Below, one piece after another: positions 53,803 to 63,842 of a stretch of 64,000 nucleotides of DNA (the first letter of the stretch is position 1; each line of letters begins with the position of its first letter). The stretch comes from Massilia putida. Lineage in GTDB: Bacteria; Pseudomonadota; Gammaproteobacteria; Burkholderiales; Burkholderiaceae_D. The position numbers were made by a program, and so were the translations under genes. The DNA is taken from NCBI RefSeq assembly GCF_001941825.1, contig NZ_CP019038.1:6138001-6202000 (forward strand), read 5' to 3'. The notes under the pieces were generated by a model, which did no database searches, was not told the DNA's origin, and worked only from the letters and a program-made list of their open reading frames with translations.

Positions 53803-55026
53803 ATGGGAGCTTCCGAACACCACCTGTCCACCGCGTTCGAACATGTGCGGCAACGCTCGCTGCACCTGGCCGAACCGCTGACGCCCGAGGATTGCCTGGC
53901 GCAGTCGATGCCCGATGCGAGCCCCGTCAAATGGCATCTCGCGCACACGACCTGGTTCTTCGAGACTTTCGTCCTGGAACCGCGCGAACCCGGCTTCCAG
54001 CCGCATAATCCCGCGTTCCGCGTGCTGTTCAATTCGTATTACAACGGCGTCGGCGCGAAGCATCCGCGCGCGCAGCGTGGCCTTCTCACGCGGCCGACGC
54101 TGGCCGAGGTGCTGGCCTACCGCGCGGCCGTCGACGCCCGCGTGCTGGGCCTGATGGCGTCCGCGCGCGGCGATGGCGAACTGGCCGCGCTGGTGGAACT
54201 GGGCCTGCAGCACGAGCAGCAGCACCAGGAACTGATCCTCACGGACGTCAAGCATCTGCTGGCGCAGAATCCCCTGTATCCGGCCTACATCGATTCGCCG
54301 CTGCCCGCTTCCGGCCCCACCCCGCCGCTGGCGTGGATAGACTTCGACGGCGGCCTCGCCGAGATCGGCCACGGCGGCACGGGCTTCGCCTTCGACAACG
54401 AGAGCCCGCGGCACCGCCAGTACCTGCATCCGTTCGCGCTCGCGTCGCGCCTCGTGACCAATGGCGAATACCTCGAGTTCGTCGAGGCGGGCGGCTACCG
54501 CGATCCGGCGCTGTGGCTGTCGGACGGCTGGGACCAGGTGGCAAACGGCGCGATCGCGGCGCCGCTGTACTGGGTGAACGAGGGCGGACGCCGGCGCGAA
54601 TTCACGCTGCACGGCCTGCAGGCGCTGGACCTGGCGCGGCCCGTCACGCACGTCTCGCTGTACGAGGCCGACGCGTACGCGCGCTGGCGCGGCGCGCGCC
54701 TGCCGACGGAAAGCGAGTGGGAATTCGCCGCGCGCGACGCGGCGCTGACCTGCGGCGACCTGCACCCGCGCGCGGCGGGCAGCGCGGGCCTCGCGCAGAT
54801 GTTCGGCGAGTGCTGGCAGTGGACGGCGAGCAGCTACGCGCCTTATCCCGGCTTCGCCCCGGCCGCGGGCGCGCTCGGCGAGTACAACGGCAAGTTCATG
54901 GTCAACCAATACGTGCTGCGCGGCTCGTCGTGCGCCACCCCCCATGGCCACGCGCGGGCCACCTACCGCAACTTTTTCCCGGCCGGCGCGCGTTGGCAGT
55001 TCAGCGGGATCAGGCTCGCGCGATGA
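53803..55026 (+). CDS. egtB: Hercynine oxygenase / sulfoxide synthase EgtB
   Basis: Non-haem iron enzyme of 407 residues that joins hercynine to a cysteine-containing thiol with oxygen to form the sulfoxide precursor of ergothioneine. The DinB-like N domain has the iron ligands His48 (WHLAHTTWFFE), His137 and His141 (QHEQQHQE). The C-terminal FGE-sulfatase domain has FAFDNESPRHRQYL, RLPTESEWEFAAR and GSSCATPHGHARATYRNF. EgtA and EgtC are absent from the window, so it may use cysteine directly or rely on genes elsewhere. AAGGAG precedes the ATG. Its stop overlaps the next gene (ATGA). Confidence 0.95.
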   Translation: MGASEHHLSTAFEHVRQRSLHLAEPLTPEDCLAQSMPDASPVKWHLAHTTWFFETFVLEPREPGFQPHNPAFRVLFNSYYNGVGAKHPRAQRGLLTRPTLAEVLAYRAAVDARVLGLMASARGDGELAALVELGLQHEQQHQELILTDVKHLLAQNPLYPAYIDSPLPASGPTPPLAWIDFDGGLAEIGHGGTGFAFDNESPRHRQYLHPFALASRLVTNGEYLEFVEAGGYRDPALWLSDGWDQVANGAIAAPLYWVNEGGRRREFTLHGLQALDLARPVTHVSLYEADAYARWRGARLPTESEWEFAARDAALTCGDLHPRAAGSAGLAQMFGECWQWTASSYAPYPGFAPAAGALGEYNGKFMVNQYVLRGSSCATPHGHARATYRNFFPAGARWQFSGIRLAR

Positions 55027-55952
55027 AGCCGGCGAGCGGCTTGCGCCTGCGCGTGCTGAACCGGCGCGCGAATGCGTGGATCGTCGCGCATCCGCTCGAC
55101 TTTACCCTGCAGTGCATGCGCGCGTTCCGGGCCAACCAGGGCCTGCTGCTCGCGGGCGCCGTCGCCTATTACGCGCTGCTGTCGATCGTGCCGTTCCTGA
55201 TGCTGGTCGTCGTCGTGCTGTCGCACTTCATCGACCAGGTCAACCTGCTGCTCACGTTGCGCCGCTACCTGGAACTGATCGTGCCCGGACAATCCGGCCC
55301 GATGGTGGAAGAGGTCGCGCACTTCCTCGACACGCGCGACCTGATCACGTGGGTGCTCGGCTTCACGATGCTGTTCTTCAGCTCACTCGCCTTCACCGTG
55401 CTGGAAAACGCGATGAGCGTGATCTTCGTGCACCGCGTGGCCGTGCGCCGCCGCCACTTCCTCGTGTCGGCCGTGCTCCCGTACTGCTACATCCTCGCTC
55501 TAGGTTTCGGCGTGATGATCGTGACGCTCGTCGCCGGGACCCTGCAGGTGATCGGGTCGGAGAGCGTGGAACTGTTCGGCCACACGTGGTCGCTGCACGG
55601 CGTGTCGGGTGCGCTGCTGTACCTGCTGGGGCTCGCGGGCGAGATCCTCGTGCTGACGTCGATCTATCTCGTGATGCCGGTGGGGCGGCTGTCGCTGTCG
55701 CACGCGCTCGTCGGCGGCGTGACGGCGGCGCTGCTGTGGGAAATCGCACGGCACGTGCTCGTGTGGTACTTCACGACCTTGTCCAAGGTGAACGTCGTGT
55801 ATGGCTCGATGAGCACGGCGATCGTCGTCATGTTCAGCCTCGAGATCGCGGCGAGCCTGCTGCTGTTCGGTGCCCAGGTGATCGCGGAATACGAGCGTGT
55901 GGGCCAGAAGGGGCAGGGAACGGAGCCGCAGCCGTTGCGCACGGCGCCGTGA
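55023..55952 (+). CDS. YihY/BrkB family membrane protein
   Basis: Inner-membrane protein of 309 residues with about six helices (LLLAGAVAYYALLSIVPFLM, ITWVLGFTMLFFSSLAFTVL, YILALGFGVMIVTLVAGTL and others). The family markers AYYALLSIVPF and NVVYGSMSTAIVVMFSLEIA are present. Despite an old RNase BN label, members are membrane proteins of unknown function. Its ATG overlaps the egtB stop, giving a three-gene egtD-egtB-yihY transcript; a role in transport of the product is conceivable but only inference. Confidence 0.9.
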   Translation: MKPASGLRLRVLNRRANAWIVAHPLDFTLQCMRAFRANQGLLLAGAVAYYALLSIVPFLMLVVVVLSHFIDQVNLLLTLRRYLELIVPGQSGPMVEEVAHFLDTRDLITWVLGFTMLFFSSLAFTVLENAMSVIFVHRVAVRRRHFLVSAVLPYCYILALGFGVMIVTLVAGTLQVIGSESVELFGHTWSLHGVSGALLYLLGLAGEILVLTSIYLVMPVGRLSLSHALVGGVTAALLWEIARHVLVWYFTTLSKVNVVYGSMSTAIVVMFSLEIAASLLLFGAQVIAEYERVGQKGQGTEPQPLRTAP

Positions 55953-55983
55953 AAAGACAAGGGTGCATGGCGCCCCTGAGCAG

Positions 55984-56022
55984 AAAACGGCGCGGCCGGC
56001 CCGCGAAGGCCTGCCGCGCCGT
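55984..56022 (-). terminator. Terminator of leuA
   Basis: ACGGCGCGGC (55987-55996) and GCCGCGCCGT (56013-56022) pair perfectly over 10 bp. On the minus strand the stem is followed by TTTTCTG, 20 bases after the leuA stop codon. It may also stop the converging egt-yihY transcript. Confidence 0.75.
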
Positions 56023-56042
56023 CGGCGCGAATTAAGCGAGGA

Positions 56043-57731
56043 TCACGCCGCGCGTTGCGGTGCCTGTTCTGCCGCGAGGGCCAGCTGGCGGTTCACGGCG
56101 GACAGCACGGCCTTGAACGACGCGGTCACGATATTGCTGTCGATGGCGGCGCCGAACAGGGTCGGGCCGTTCGCGAGGCGCAGCTCGACGTAGCAGGCGG
56201 CGCGCGCATCGGCGCCCGAGCCGATCGAGTGCTCGTGGTAGTCCATCAAGCGGATGTCCAGGCCGAGTGCGTTGACGAAGGCGTCGATCGGGCCGTTGCC
56301 GGTGCCGTGGCGCGCTTCCGTCACGCGGTTGTGCTGCACGGTCGTGTCGATCTGCACGCGCTCCTCGCCCTCGCTGTTCTCGACCAGGCGGTGCGAGACG
56401 TAGCGGTAGGCGGCGTTCTCCTGTTCGAAGTATTCACGCGAGAACAGGGCGTGGATGTCCGAGGCGGCCACTTCGCGTCCGGTGGCGTCGGCATGCTTCT
56501 GCACGACGCGCGAGAATTCGATCTGCAGGCGGCGCGGCAGTTCGAGGCCGTATTCCTGCTCGAGCAGGTAAGCCATGCCGCCCTTGCCGGACTGGCTGTT
56601 CACGCGGATCACGGCGTCGTAGCTGCGGCCCAGGTCGGCCGGGTCGATCGGCAGGTACGGCACTTCCCAGATGGCGTCCGCCTGCTGCTTCGCGAAGCCC
56701 TTCTTGATCGCGTCCTGGTGCGAACCGGAGAACGCGGTGAATACGAGGTCGCCGACGTACGGATGGCGCGGATGCACGGGGATCTGGTTGCATTCCTCGA
56801 CGAGCTGGCGGACGGCATCGATGTCCGAGAAGTCCAGGCCCGGATGCACGCCTTGCGTGTAGAGGTTCAGCGCGAGGGTGACCAGGTCGACGTTGCCGGT
56901 GCGCTCGCCGTTGCCGAACAGGCAGCCTTCGACGCGGTCGGCGCCGGCCATCACGGCCAGCTCGGCGGCGGCGACGGCCGTGCCGCGGTCATTGTGCGGG
57001 TGCACGCTGATCACGAGGTTTTCGCGCTGGTTCAGGTTGCGGCACATCCATTCGATCTGGTCGGCGTACACGTTCGGCGTCGCCGCTTCGACGGTCGACG
57101 GCAGGTTGACGATGACCTTGTTGTCCGCGCTCGGCTGCCACACGTCGACGACGGCGTCGACGATGCGCTTGGAGAAATCCAGTTCCGTCGTCGAGAACGA
57201 TTCCGGCGAATACTCGAGGCCCCATTTCGTGTCCGGATGCTGGGCGACCAGTTCCTTGATCAGCTTCGTGCCGTTCACGGCGATCTGCAGGATCTCGTCC
57301 TGGTTCATGCCGAACACGACGCGGCGGAACACCGGCGCGACCGAGTTGTAGACGTGGACGATGGCTTGCTTGGCGCCCACGCACGATTCGACGGTGCGGC
57401 GGATCAGTTCATCGCGGGCCTGGGTCAGCACGATGATGGTGACGTCGTCCGGGATGCGCTTTTCCTCGACCAGCATGCGCACGAAGTCGAAGTCCGTCTG
57501 CGACGCGGACGGAAAGCCCACCTCGATTTCCTTCACGCCGATCTGCACGAGCTTTTCGAAGAAGCGCAGTTTCTTCTCCGGGCTCATCGGCTCGATCAGC
57601 GCCTGGTTGCCGTCGCGCAGGTCGGTGCTCATCCAGACCGGCGGCTTGTCGATGATGCGGTTCGGCCACTGGCGGTCGGCCAACGGGACGGCGGGGAAGG
57701 GGCGGTATTTGGCGGAAGGATTGGTCAACAT
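56043..57731 (-). CDS. leuA: 2-isopropylmalate synthase
   Basis: First committed enzyme of leucine synthesis: condenses 2-ketoisovalerate with acetyl-CoA. 562 residues of the long LeuA type 2 class. The TIM-barrel has the metal-binding [11 protein letters not shown], the [15 protein letters not shown] motif with HxH, and [14 protein letters not shown]. The C-terminal regulatory domain ([28 protein letters not shown]) binds leucine for feedback inhibition. The ATG at 57731 is preceded by AGGAG. It has an unusually long upstream region (about 350 bases to the promoter) with two short open frames, the first leucine-rich, suggesting attenuation control. Confidence 0.96.
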   Translation of the reverse strand: MLTNPSAKYRPFPAVPLADRQWPNRIIDKPPVWMSTDLRDGNQALIEPMSPEKKLRFFEKLVQIGVKEIEVGFPSASQTDFDFVRMLVEEKRIPDDVTIIVLTQARDELIRRTVESCVGAKQAIVHVYNSVAPVFRRVVFGMNQDEILQIAVNGTKLIKELVAQHPDTKWGLEYSPESFSTTELDFSKRIVDAVVDVWQPSADNKVIVNLPSTVEAATPNVYADQIEWMCRNLNQRENLVISVHPHNDRGTAVAAAELAVMAGADRVEGCLFGNGERTGNVDLVTLALNLYTQGVHPGLDFSDIDAVRQLVEECNQIPVHPRHPYVGDLVFTAFSGSHQDAIKKGFAKQQADAIWEVPYLPIDPADLGRSYDAVIRVNSQSGKGGMAYLLEQEYGLELPRRLQIEFSRVVQKHADATGREVAASDIHALFSREYFEQENAAYRYVSHRLVENSEGEERVQIDTTVQHNRVTEARHGTGNGPIDAFVNALGLDIRLMDYHEHSIGSGADARAACYVELRLANGPTLFGAAIDSNIVTASFKAVLSAVNRQLALAAEQAPQRAA

Positions 57732-57814
57732 GGCGGTGGCTCCTGATTTCTAAATGCTGGTGTATGTGTCGTTTCGATCGTTGTGGCGGGGGCTGCCGGA
57801 CGGGCCACGGGACG

Positions 57815-57934
57815 CTAGGCCCGGCAACCGATCGGTAGTGTTAGCCGCGAACGAAAACCCACACGCGCGCCGGCAGACAGCAGGAACGTTCCGGCGAAAA
57901 TGACAGACAGCGTGAATGAGGTAGTGGCAAACAT
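57815..57934 (-). CDS. Second short leader frame upstream of leuA
   Basis: 39 codons (MFATTSFTLSVIFAGTFLLS start, RLTLPIGCRA end) behind AAGGAAAG. It includes two more CTA leucine codons (CGG CTA ACA CTA CCG). The stop falls inside a GC-rich stem, CGGGCC...GGCCCG, that lies upstream of the leuA start. It is probably a leader peptide or spacer used for coupling translation, not a functional protein. Lower confidence than the first leader. Confidence 0.4.
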   Translation of the reverse strand: MFATTSFTLSVIFAGTFLLSAGARVGFRSRLTLPIGCRA

Positions 57935-57994
57935 CGGTACAACTTTCCTTGGGCTACGAATCCGGCAAGCTTGGCCGGGCGGGACAGCGGCGAT

Positions 57995-58075
57995 TTACGC
58001 GCGTAGTAGCAGGGCTGCCAGCGTTAGCGCGCCGGCAAGCGATAGGGAAGTCGACAGAGGCAGAGGGGAGAACAT
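57995..58075 (-). CDS. Leucine-rich leader peptide of leuA (attenuator type)
   Basis: 26 codons, MFSPLPLSTSLSLAGALTLA then ALLLRA: nine leucines, four of them CTA, which is rare in this GC-rich genome, including CTG CTA CTA just before the end. Tandem rare leucine codons are how leuL of enteric bacteria senses leucyl-tRNA. The last leucine codons (58002-58006) can pair with CGTAG at 57954-57958, bracketing a second stem CCGGC...GCCGG at 57962-57978. No T-run terminator follows, so control may act through Rho or translation. Function is inference from structure. Confidence 0.6.
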   Translation of the reverse strand: MFSPLPLSTSLSLAGALTLAALLLRA

Positions 58076-58081
58076 TTCTCC

Positions 58082-58111
58082 ACTCTAAGTGAATTTTGTT
58101 TGGTGTGTCAA
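58082..58111 (-). promoter_or_regulatory. Candidate leuA promoter
   Basis: On the minus strand, a perfect -35 TTGACA (58106-58111), an 18-base spacer and TAGAGT (58082-58087). The predicted transcription start is at or next to the ATG of the leucine-rich leader, so the leader message would be nearly leaderless if this promoter is the one used. Between this site and the DUF1906 gene (58112-58243) nothing else was recognised. Confidence 0.5.
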
Positions 58112-58243
58112 GCGTTTCCTGTGTTGTCGTTTGGCTACCACGGTTGCGCCCGTTTTACGACAAGCGGTTTTTGCGAACAGTCAATTTCGCAAGGGCAGTC
58201 GAGTGGCACAGTACGCGCTTCATGTCGCCAGGAGGGAGGCCGT

Positions 58244-58888
58244 ATGCCGGTACTGAAAGGTCTGGACACGACGATGGAATTGACGCGCCACGCGCAGGCG
58301 CTCAAGGCGCAGGGCTACGATTTCGCGCTGCGTTACTACAGCCACAACGCGGCCAAGAACCTGTCGCTGGGCGAGGCGCGGGCGCTGTCGCAGGCGGGGC
58401 TCGCCATCGGCGCCGTGTGGGAAACGGGCGGCACCCGCGCCGGCTTTTTCACCCGCGCACAGGGCCTGGCGGACGGCGCGGCCGCGTTCCGGATGGCGCG
58501 CGACGTCGTCAAGCAGCCGTTCGGCTCCGCCATCTATTTCGCCGTCGATTATGATCCCACGCAGGCCGACCTCGATGGCGCGGTCAGTAATTACTTCACG
58601 GGCGTGCATGCCGCGCTGTACGTGGCGGCGGAAGGCAAGCCGTCGTACCGGGTGGGCGTCTACGGCTCGGGCCTGTGCTGCGGCAACCTGGTCGAGAGCG
58701 GCGCCGCGAACCTGTCCTGGCTGTCGCAATCGACCACGTTCGCCGGCTCGCGGCAGTACGCGGAACAGAAGCGCTACGACATCATCCAGCTGCTGCCCGC
58801 GCGCATCCTCGGCGCGGACGGCGTCGTCCTGGACATCGATCCGGACGCGACGCATCCGGACCGCGACGGCGGTTTATTTACTGTTTAG
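58244..58888 (+). CDS. DUF1906 glycoside-hydrolase-like protein
   Basis: 214 residues of the Rv2525c-like, TIM-barrel family related to GH25 lysozymes. It starts MPVLKGLDTTMELTRHAQAL and has the acidic pocket FAVDYDPTQADL and VVLDIDPDATHPD. There is no signal peptide, so it may act in the cytoplasm or leave by another route. The substrate is probably a peptidoglycan-type glycan but is unproven. GGAGGGAGG lies just before the ATG. It converges on selD with a 4-base overlap of stop codons (TTAG). It diverges from leuA. Confidence 0.83.
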   Translation: MPVLKGLDTTMELTRHAQALKAQGYDFALRYYSHNAAKNLSLGEARALSQAGLAIGAVWETGGTRAGFFTRAQGLADGAAAFRMARDVVKQPFGSAIYFAVDYDPTQADLDGAVSNYFTGVHAALYVAAEGKPSYRVGVYGSGLCCGNLVESGAANLSWLSQSTTFAGSRQYAEQKRYDIIQLLPARILGADGVVLDIDPDATHPDRDGGLFTV

Positions 58889-59940
58889 CCAACGAGGACT
58901 TTCGGCGCACCGGCTTCCATCGACCCGATCACGGCCGCGTCGCCGAAGCCTTCGCGGCGGAACAGGGCCAGCACCTCGTCGACGCTGCCCGGATCGCACG
59001 ACACGAGCAGGCCGCCCGACGTCTGCGGGTCGGTCAGCAGCACGCGCTGCGTGTCCGTGACGGTGCTGCCCAGCTCGACGTCGCGGCCGTACGCATCCCA
59101 GTTGCGGCCGGACGCGCCCGTGAAATAGCCGGCGTGGGCCAGCGCCTCGACACCCGGCAGCAGCGGAATGTTGGCCATGTCCAGCTTCGCCGTCAGCTTG
59201 GCGCCGCGCGCCAGTTCGAGCAGGTGGCCCAGCAGGCCGAAGCCCGTGACATCCGTCAGCGCGTGCACGCCCGGCAGTTCCGACAGCGCCTTGCCCGGCT
59301 TGTTCAGCTTCGTCGTGTTCGCGATCATCGCGGCATAGCCGTCCGCATCCAGCTGGTCCTTCTTCAGCGCGGCAGACAGCACGCCCACGCCCAGCGGCTT
59401 GCCGAGGACGAGCACGTCGCCCGCGCGCGCATCGGCATTGCGCTTGACCTTCGACGGGTGCACGAGGCCCATGACGACGAGGCCGTAGATCGGTTCGACG
59501 GAATCGATCGTGTGGCCGCCCGCGATGGGGATGCCCGCTTCCGCGCAGATCGATTCGCCGCCCTGGATGATCTTGCCGATCGTCTCCAGCGGCAGTTTAT
59601 TGATCGGCATGCCGACGAGGGCCAGCGCCATGATCGGCGTGCCGCCCATCGCGTACACGTCCGAGATCGCGTTGGTCGCGGCGATACGGCCGAAGTCGAA
59701 CGGGTCGTCGACGATGGGCATGAAGAAGTCGGTCGTGGCGATCAGCGCCTGCTCGTCGTTCAGCTTGTAGACGGCCGCGTCGTCGGCCGTCTCGATGCCC
59801 ACCATGAGCTCTTTCGGCACGGGGAAGCCGCTCGACTTTTTCAGGATCTCGGACAGCACGCCGGGCGCGATCTTGCAGCCGCAGCCGCCGCCGTGGGAGA
59901 ACGAGGTCAGTTTGATGGGTTGGTCGGCAGATGTGTTCAT
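58885..59940 (-). CDS. selD: Selenide, water dikinase (selenophosphate synthase), third gene of selenoneine locus
   Basis: Makes selenophosphate from selenide and ATP. 351 residues. The N-terminal catalytic loop is GGGCGCK with Cys20 and Lys23 (equivalent to Cys17 and Lys20 of E. coli), a cysteine form without selenocysteine. ATP and metal residues lie in IETADDAAVYKLND, FGRIAATNAISDVYAMGG and GGHTIDSVEPIYGLVVMG. The C-terminal half has DVTGFGLLGHLLE and LLTDPQTSGGLLVS. It follows senB by 34 bases on the same strand, which identifies it as SenC of the selenoneine pathway, although it could also serve selenoproteins or selenouridine. Confidence 0.96.
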   Translation of the reverse strand: MNTSADQPIKLTSFSHGGGCGCKIAPGVLSEILKKSSGFPVPKELMVGIETADDAAVYKLNDEQALIATTDFFMPIVDDPFDFGRIAATNAISDVYAMGGTPIMALALVGMPINKLPLETIGKIIQGGESICAEAGIPIAGGHTIDSVEPIYGLVVMGLVHPSKVKRNADARAGDVLVLGKPLGVGVLSAALKKDQLDADGYAAMIANTTKLNKPGKALSELPGVHALTDVTGFGLLGHLLELARGAKLTAKLDMANIPLLPGVEALAHAGYFTGASGRNWDAYGRDVELGSTVTDTQRVLLTDPQTSGGLLVSCDPGSVDEVLALFRREGFGDAAVIGSMEAGAPKVLVG

Positions 59941-59974
59941 ACGGGGCTCTTGTCGTCCTGCGTTGTTCGAAGGT

Positions 59975-60949
59975 TCAGGTGGGCGCGTCGCGCGGTAACA
60001 GCAGATTATCCACCAAGTCGAGCAGGCGCGCTCGCTCCGCCGTCGGTGCGAACAGCTTGGCGCGCGCGGCGCACTGGCGGCGCAGGCGCTCGATGAAGCG
60101 CGCGTCGAGCACGCTGCGTTCGATGAGATCGGCCAGCGCCGCCGCATCGCCGGGCGGGAAGAAGCCGGCATAGTCCTCGCCCAGCATGCCGACGTTGCCG
60201 GAGATGTTCGATGCGAGCACCGGCACGCCGCTCGTCACCGCTTCGATGATGACGTTCGCGCCGCCCTCCATGCGCGACGCGATCACCATCGCGTGGCAGT
60301 GGCGCAGCCGGCGCCGCGTCGCCATGTGGGGCAGGGCGCCGAGCCAGCGGTAGGCCGGCGCGGCGGCCTCCGTTTCGCGCGCGCGCAGGCCGAGGTCGGG
60401 GTCCAGTGCCGCGCCGATGTGCAGCAGGCGCACGCCAGGCGTGTCGAGCAGGCGGGCCGCGTCCATGAATGTCTGCGGATCTTTTTCGGCGCGCAGGTGG
60501 CCGATCATGGCGACGTCGCGCGGCAGGCGCGGCCGGGCGGGACGCAGGCGCGGGGCCGACTGGTAGATCACGTGGGCCTTGGAACGCAGCGCTTGCGGCA
60601 GCTCGTCCAGGCCGCGCGGCTGCAGCACGACCAGCGCGCCGGCGCGGGTGAGCGACGCGCGCGCGGTGGCGTCGTCGTGGATGTCGCGATAGAGATCGGT
60701 GCCCGTCAGGACCAGCAGCGTGGACTTGGCCGGATGGGCTTTGGTGAATGCCGCCAGCGCGGCGGCGGAGCGGCGCGCGTGCAGCACGATCAGCAGGTCG
60801 GGGACGGCGTCGCCCGGTTGCCAGCCGGGGCCGATCGTGACGCGAAAATCGCGCGCCAGATGGCGCCGCCAGCGGCTGGCCGTCTGCCAGTTGCCGTTGT
60901 TTTCGCGGGCGGATGCGGGGCTGACGATGTGGATGTGCGCTCGGGCCAT
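59975..60949 (-). CDS. senB: Selenosugar synthase SenB (GT4-like glycosyltransferase fold)
   Basis: 324 residues of a GT-B family set apart from normal glycosyltransferases. In the described pathway SenB joins selenophosphate to a UDP-N-acetyl-sugar to form a selenosugar. Visible marks are VSPASARENNGNWQTASRW at the N terminus, LTGTDLYRDIHDD, AMIGHLRAEKDPQTFMDAAR, and the C-terminal nucleotide-sugar motif SRMEGGANVIIEAVTSGVPV with the E-x7-E pair. The assignment rests on the family look and on position: directly before selD, divergent from an EgtB-like synthase. Without that context it would be called only a glycosyltransferase. Confidence 0.88.
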   Translation of the reverse strand: MARAHIHIVSPASARENNGNWQTASRWRRHLARDFRVTIGPGWQPGDAVPDLLIVLHARRSAAALAAFTKAHPAKSTLLVLTGTDLYRDIHDDATARASLTRAGALVVLQPRGLDELPQALRSKAHVIYQSAPRLRPARPRLPRDVAMIGHLRAEKDPQTFMDAARLLDTPGVRLLHIGAALDPDLGLRARETEAAAPAYRWLGALPHMATRRRLRHCHAMVIASRMEGGANVIIEAVTSGVPVLASNISGNVGMLGEDYAGFFPPGDAAALADLIERSVLDARFIERLRRQCAARAKLFAPTAERARLLDLVDNLLLPRDAPT

Positions 60950-60979
60950 GCGGTTGGATTCGGAGTCGAAAATTGGTCG

Positions 60980-60985
60980 TACAAT
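60980..60985 (+). promoter_or_regulatory. -10 element of senA
   Basis: TACAAT lies five bases before the senA ATG in the 41-base divergent gap; no Shine-Dalgarno sequence is present. Transcription would then start at or next to the ATG, suggesting a nearly leaderless message. The -35 is unclear (TTGGAT at 60954 is slightly too far). Confidence 0.4.
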
Positions 60986-60990
60986 GATGC

Positions 60991-62205
60991 ATGACCGTCA
61001 ATCAAGCATCGTTCCGCCACGCGGGACCTCAAGAGCTGGCCGCCGCGCTGCGGGATGCGCGGCATTATACGCTCGCCCTGTTCGAAGCCCTCGCCATCGC
61101 CGGCTACGACGACGCTTCCCGCGTCCCGCGCTTGCCCATCGTGAATCCGCCGCTGTGGGAACTTGGGCACACGGCCTGGTTCGCCGAATGGTTCGTGCTG
61201 CGCGGCGCGCTGGACAGCCGGCCCGGCGCCGCCAGCGGCCATTCGCTGCTGGCGCGCGGCGACGACTGGTTCGACTCCGGTACCGTTCCGCACGGCGCGC
61301 GCTGGACGCTCGACCTGCCGCCGCCGGGCGCCGTCAAGACCTATTGCCACGAAGTCCTCGACCGCATCCTCGACCGTCTCGCGCACGAGGCCGATGACGA
61401 CGCGGCGCTGTATCCGTACCGTCTGGCGCTGGCGCACGAGGACATGCACGGCGAAGCGTTCATGGTCGCCTTGCAGACGCTCCAGTCGCGCGGCGCGCCT
61501 GAGCCAAAGGGGCCGCTGGCGCCGCGCGCGCAGTCGGTCGTGGCGGGCGGCGCGGGCGAGGTCGCGTTCGCCGGCGGCAGCTTCATGCGCGGCGGCGACC
61601 AGTCGTCCGGCTTCGTGTTCGACAACGAGAAGAATGCCGCCCTCGTCAAGGTGGCGCCGTTCGCCATCGACGCGTCGCTCGTGAGCACGGCCGCCTTCCT
61701 CGACTTCGTGCACGACGGCGGCTACGAGCGTCCGCAATACTGGACCGAGGCCGGCCGCGCCTGGCTCATGACGCAGGAGCGTTCGGCGCCGCGCTACTGG
61801 GCGCGCGACGGGGAGGACTGGCACACGGTGCGCTTCGGCCGCCCGGTGGCGCTGGACCTTGCGGAACCCGTGCGCCACGTGAACCTGTACGAGGCGCAGG
61901 CCTGGTGCGCATGGGCCGGCCGCCGCCTGCCGACGGAGGACGAATGGGAATACGCGGCGGCGTCGCGGCAGCCGGGCTTCGCGTGGGGATCGTTGTGGGA
62001 ATGGACGGCGTCCGCCTTCCTGCCGTTCGCCGGCTTCGAGGCCGACCGCTACCGCGATTACTCTGCACCGTGGTTCGGCACGCGCCAGACCCTGCGCGGC
62101 GCGTCGTTCGCCACGCCGGCGCGGCTGCGCTCGCCGCACTTCCGCAATTTCTATACGCCCGAGCGGGACGACATCTTCGCGGGGTTCCGCAGTTGCGCGT
62201 TATAA
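60991..62205 (+). CDS. senA: Selenoneine synthase SenA (EgtB homologue)
   Basis: 404 residues. Non-haem iron enzyme that in the described pathway oxidatively joins hercynine to the selenosugar made by SenB, leading to selenoneine. DinB-like N domain with iron ligands His60 (WELGHTAWFAEWF), His149 and His153 (AHEDMHGE). FGE-sulfatase C domain with FVFDNEKNAALVKV, GRRLPTEDEWEYAA, GSLWEWTASAFLPF and RGASFATPARLRSPHFRNF. Distinct from the window's EgtB: the second motif is HEDMH where EgtB has HEQQH, and the N terminus is longer. Divergent from senB-selD. A bidirectional terminator follows. Confidence 0.92.
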   Translation: MTVNQASFRHAGPQELAAALRDARHYTLALFEALAIAGYDDASRVPRLPIVNPPLWELGHTAWFAEWFVLRGALDSRPGAASGHSLLARGDDWFDSGTVPHGARWTLDLPPPGAVKTYCHEVLDRILDRLAHEADDDAALYPYRLALAHEDMHGEAFMVALQTLQSRGAPEPKGPLAPRAQSVVAGGAGEVAFAGGSFMRGGDQSSGFVFDNEKNAALVKVAPFAIDASLVSTAAFLDFVHDGGYERPQYWTEAGRAWLMTQERSAPRYWARDGEDWHTVRFGRPVALDLAEPVRHVNLYEAQAWCAWAGRRLPTEDEWEYAAASRQPGFAWGSLWEWTASAFLPFAGFEADRYRDYSAPWFGTRQTLRGASFATPARLRSPHFRNFYTPERDDIFAGFRSCAL

Positions 62206-62208
62206 AAG

Positions 62209-62244
62209 AAAAACCCCCGGCGCCTCGCGGCACCGGGGGTTTTA
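62209..62244. terminator. Bidirectional terminator between senA and rhlE
   Basis: AAAAACCCCCGG and CCGGGGGTTTTA form a stem with A and T runs on both sides, so it can end both the senA transcript and the convergent helicase transcript. Confidence 0.85.
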
Positions 62245-62261
62245 TTCATGCAGGCTGACGA

Positions 62262-63842
<1,581 letters not shown>

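Noticed and set aside
55023..55952. Calling the YihY/BrkB protein ribonuclease BN
   Set aside because: That name was an old misassignment; the protein is an integral membrane protein without nuclease motifs.
58885..59940. selD as part of a selenocysteine or selenouridine operon
   Set aside because: No selA, selB, selC or selU neighbour; it lies 34 bases behind senB, so the selenoneine role is better supported, though shared use cannot be excluded.
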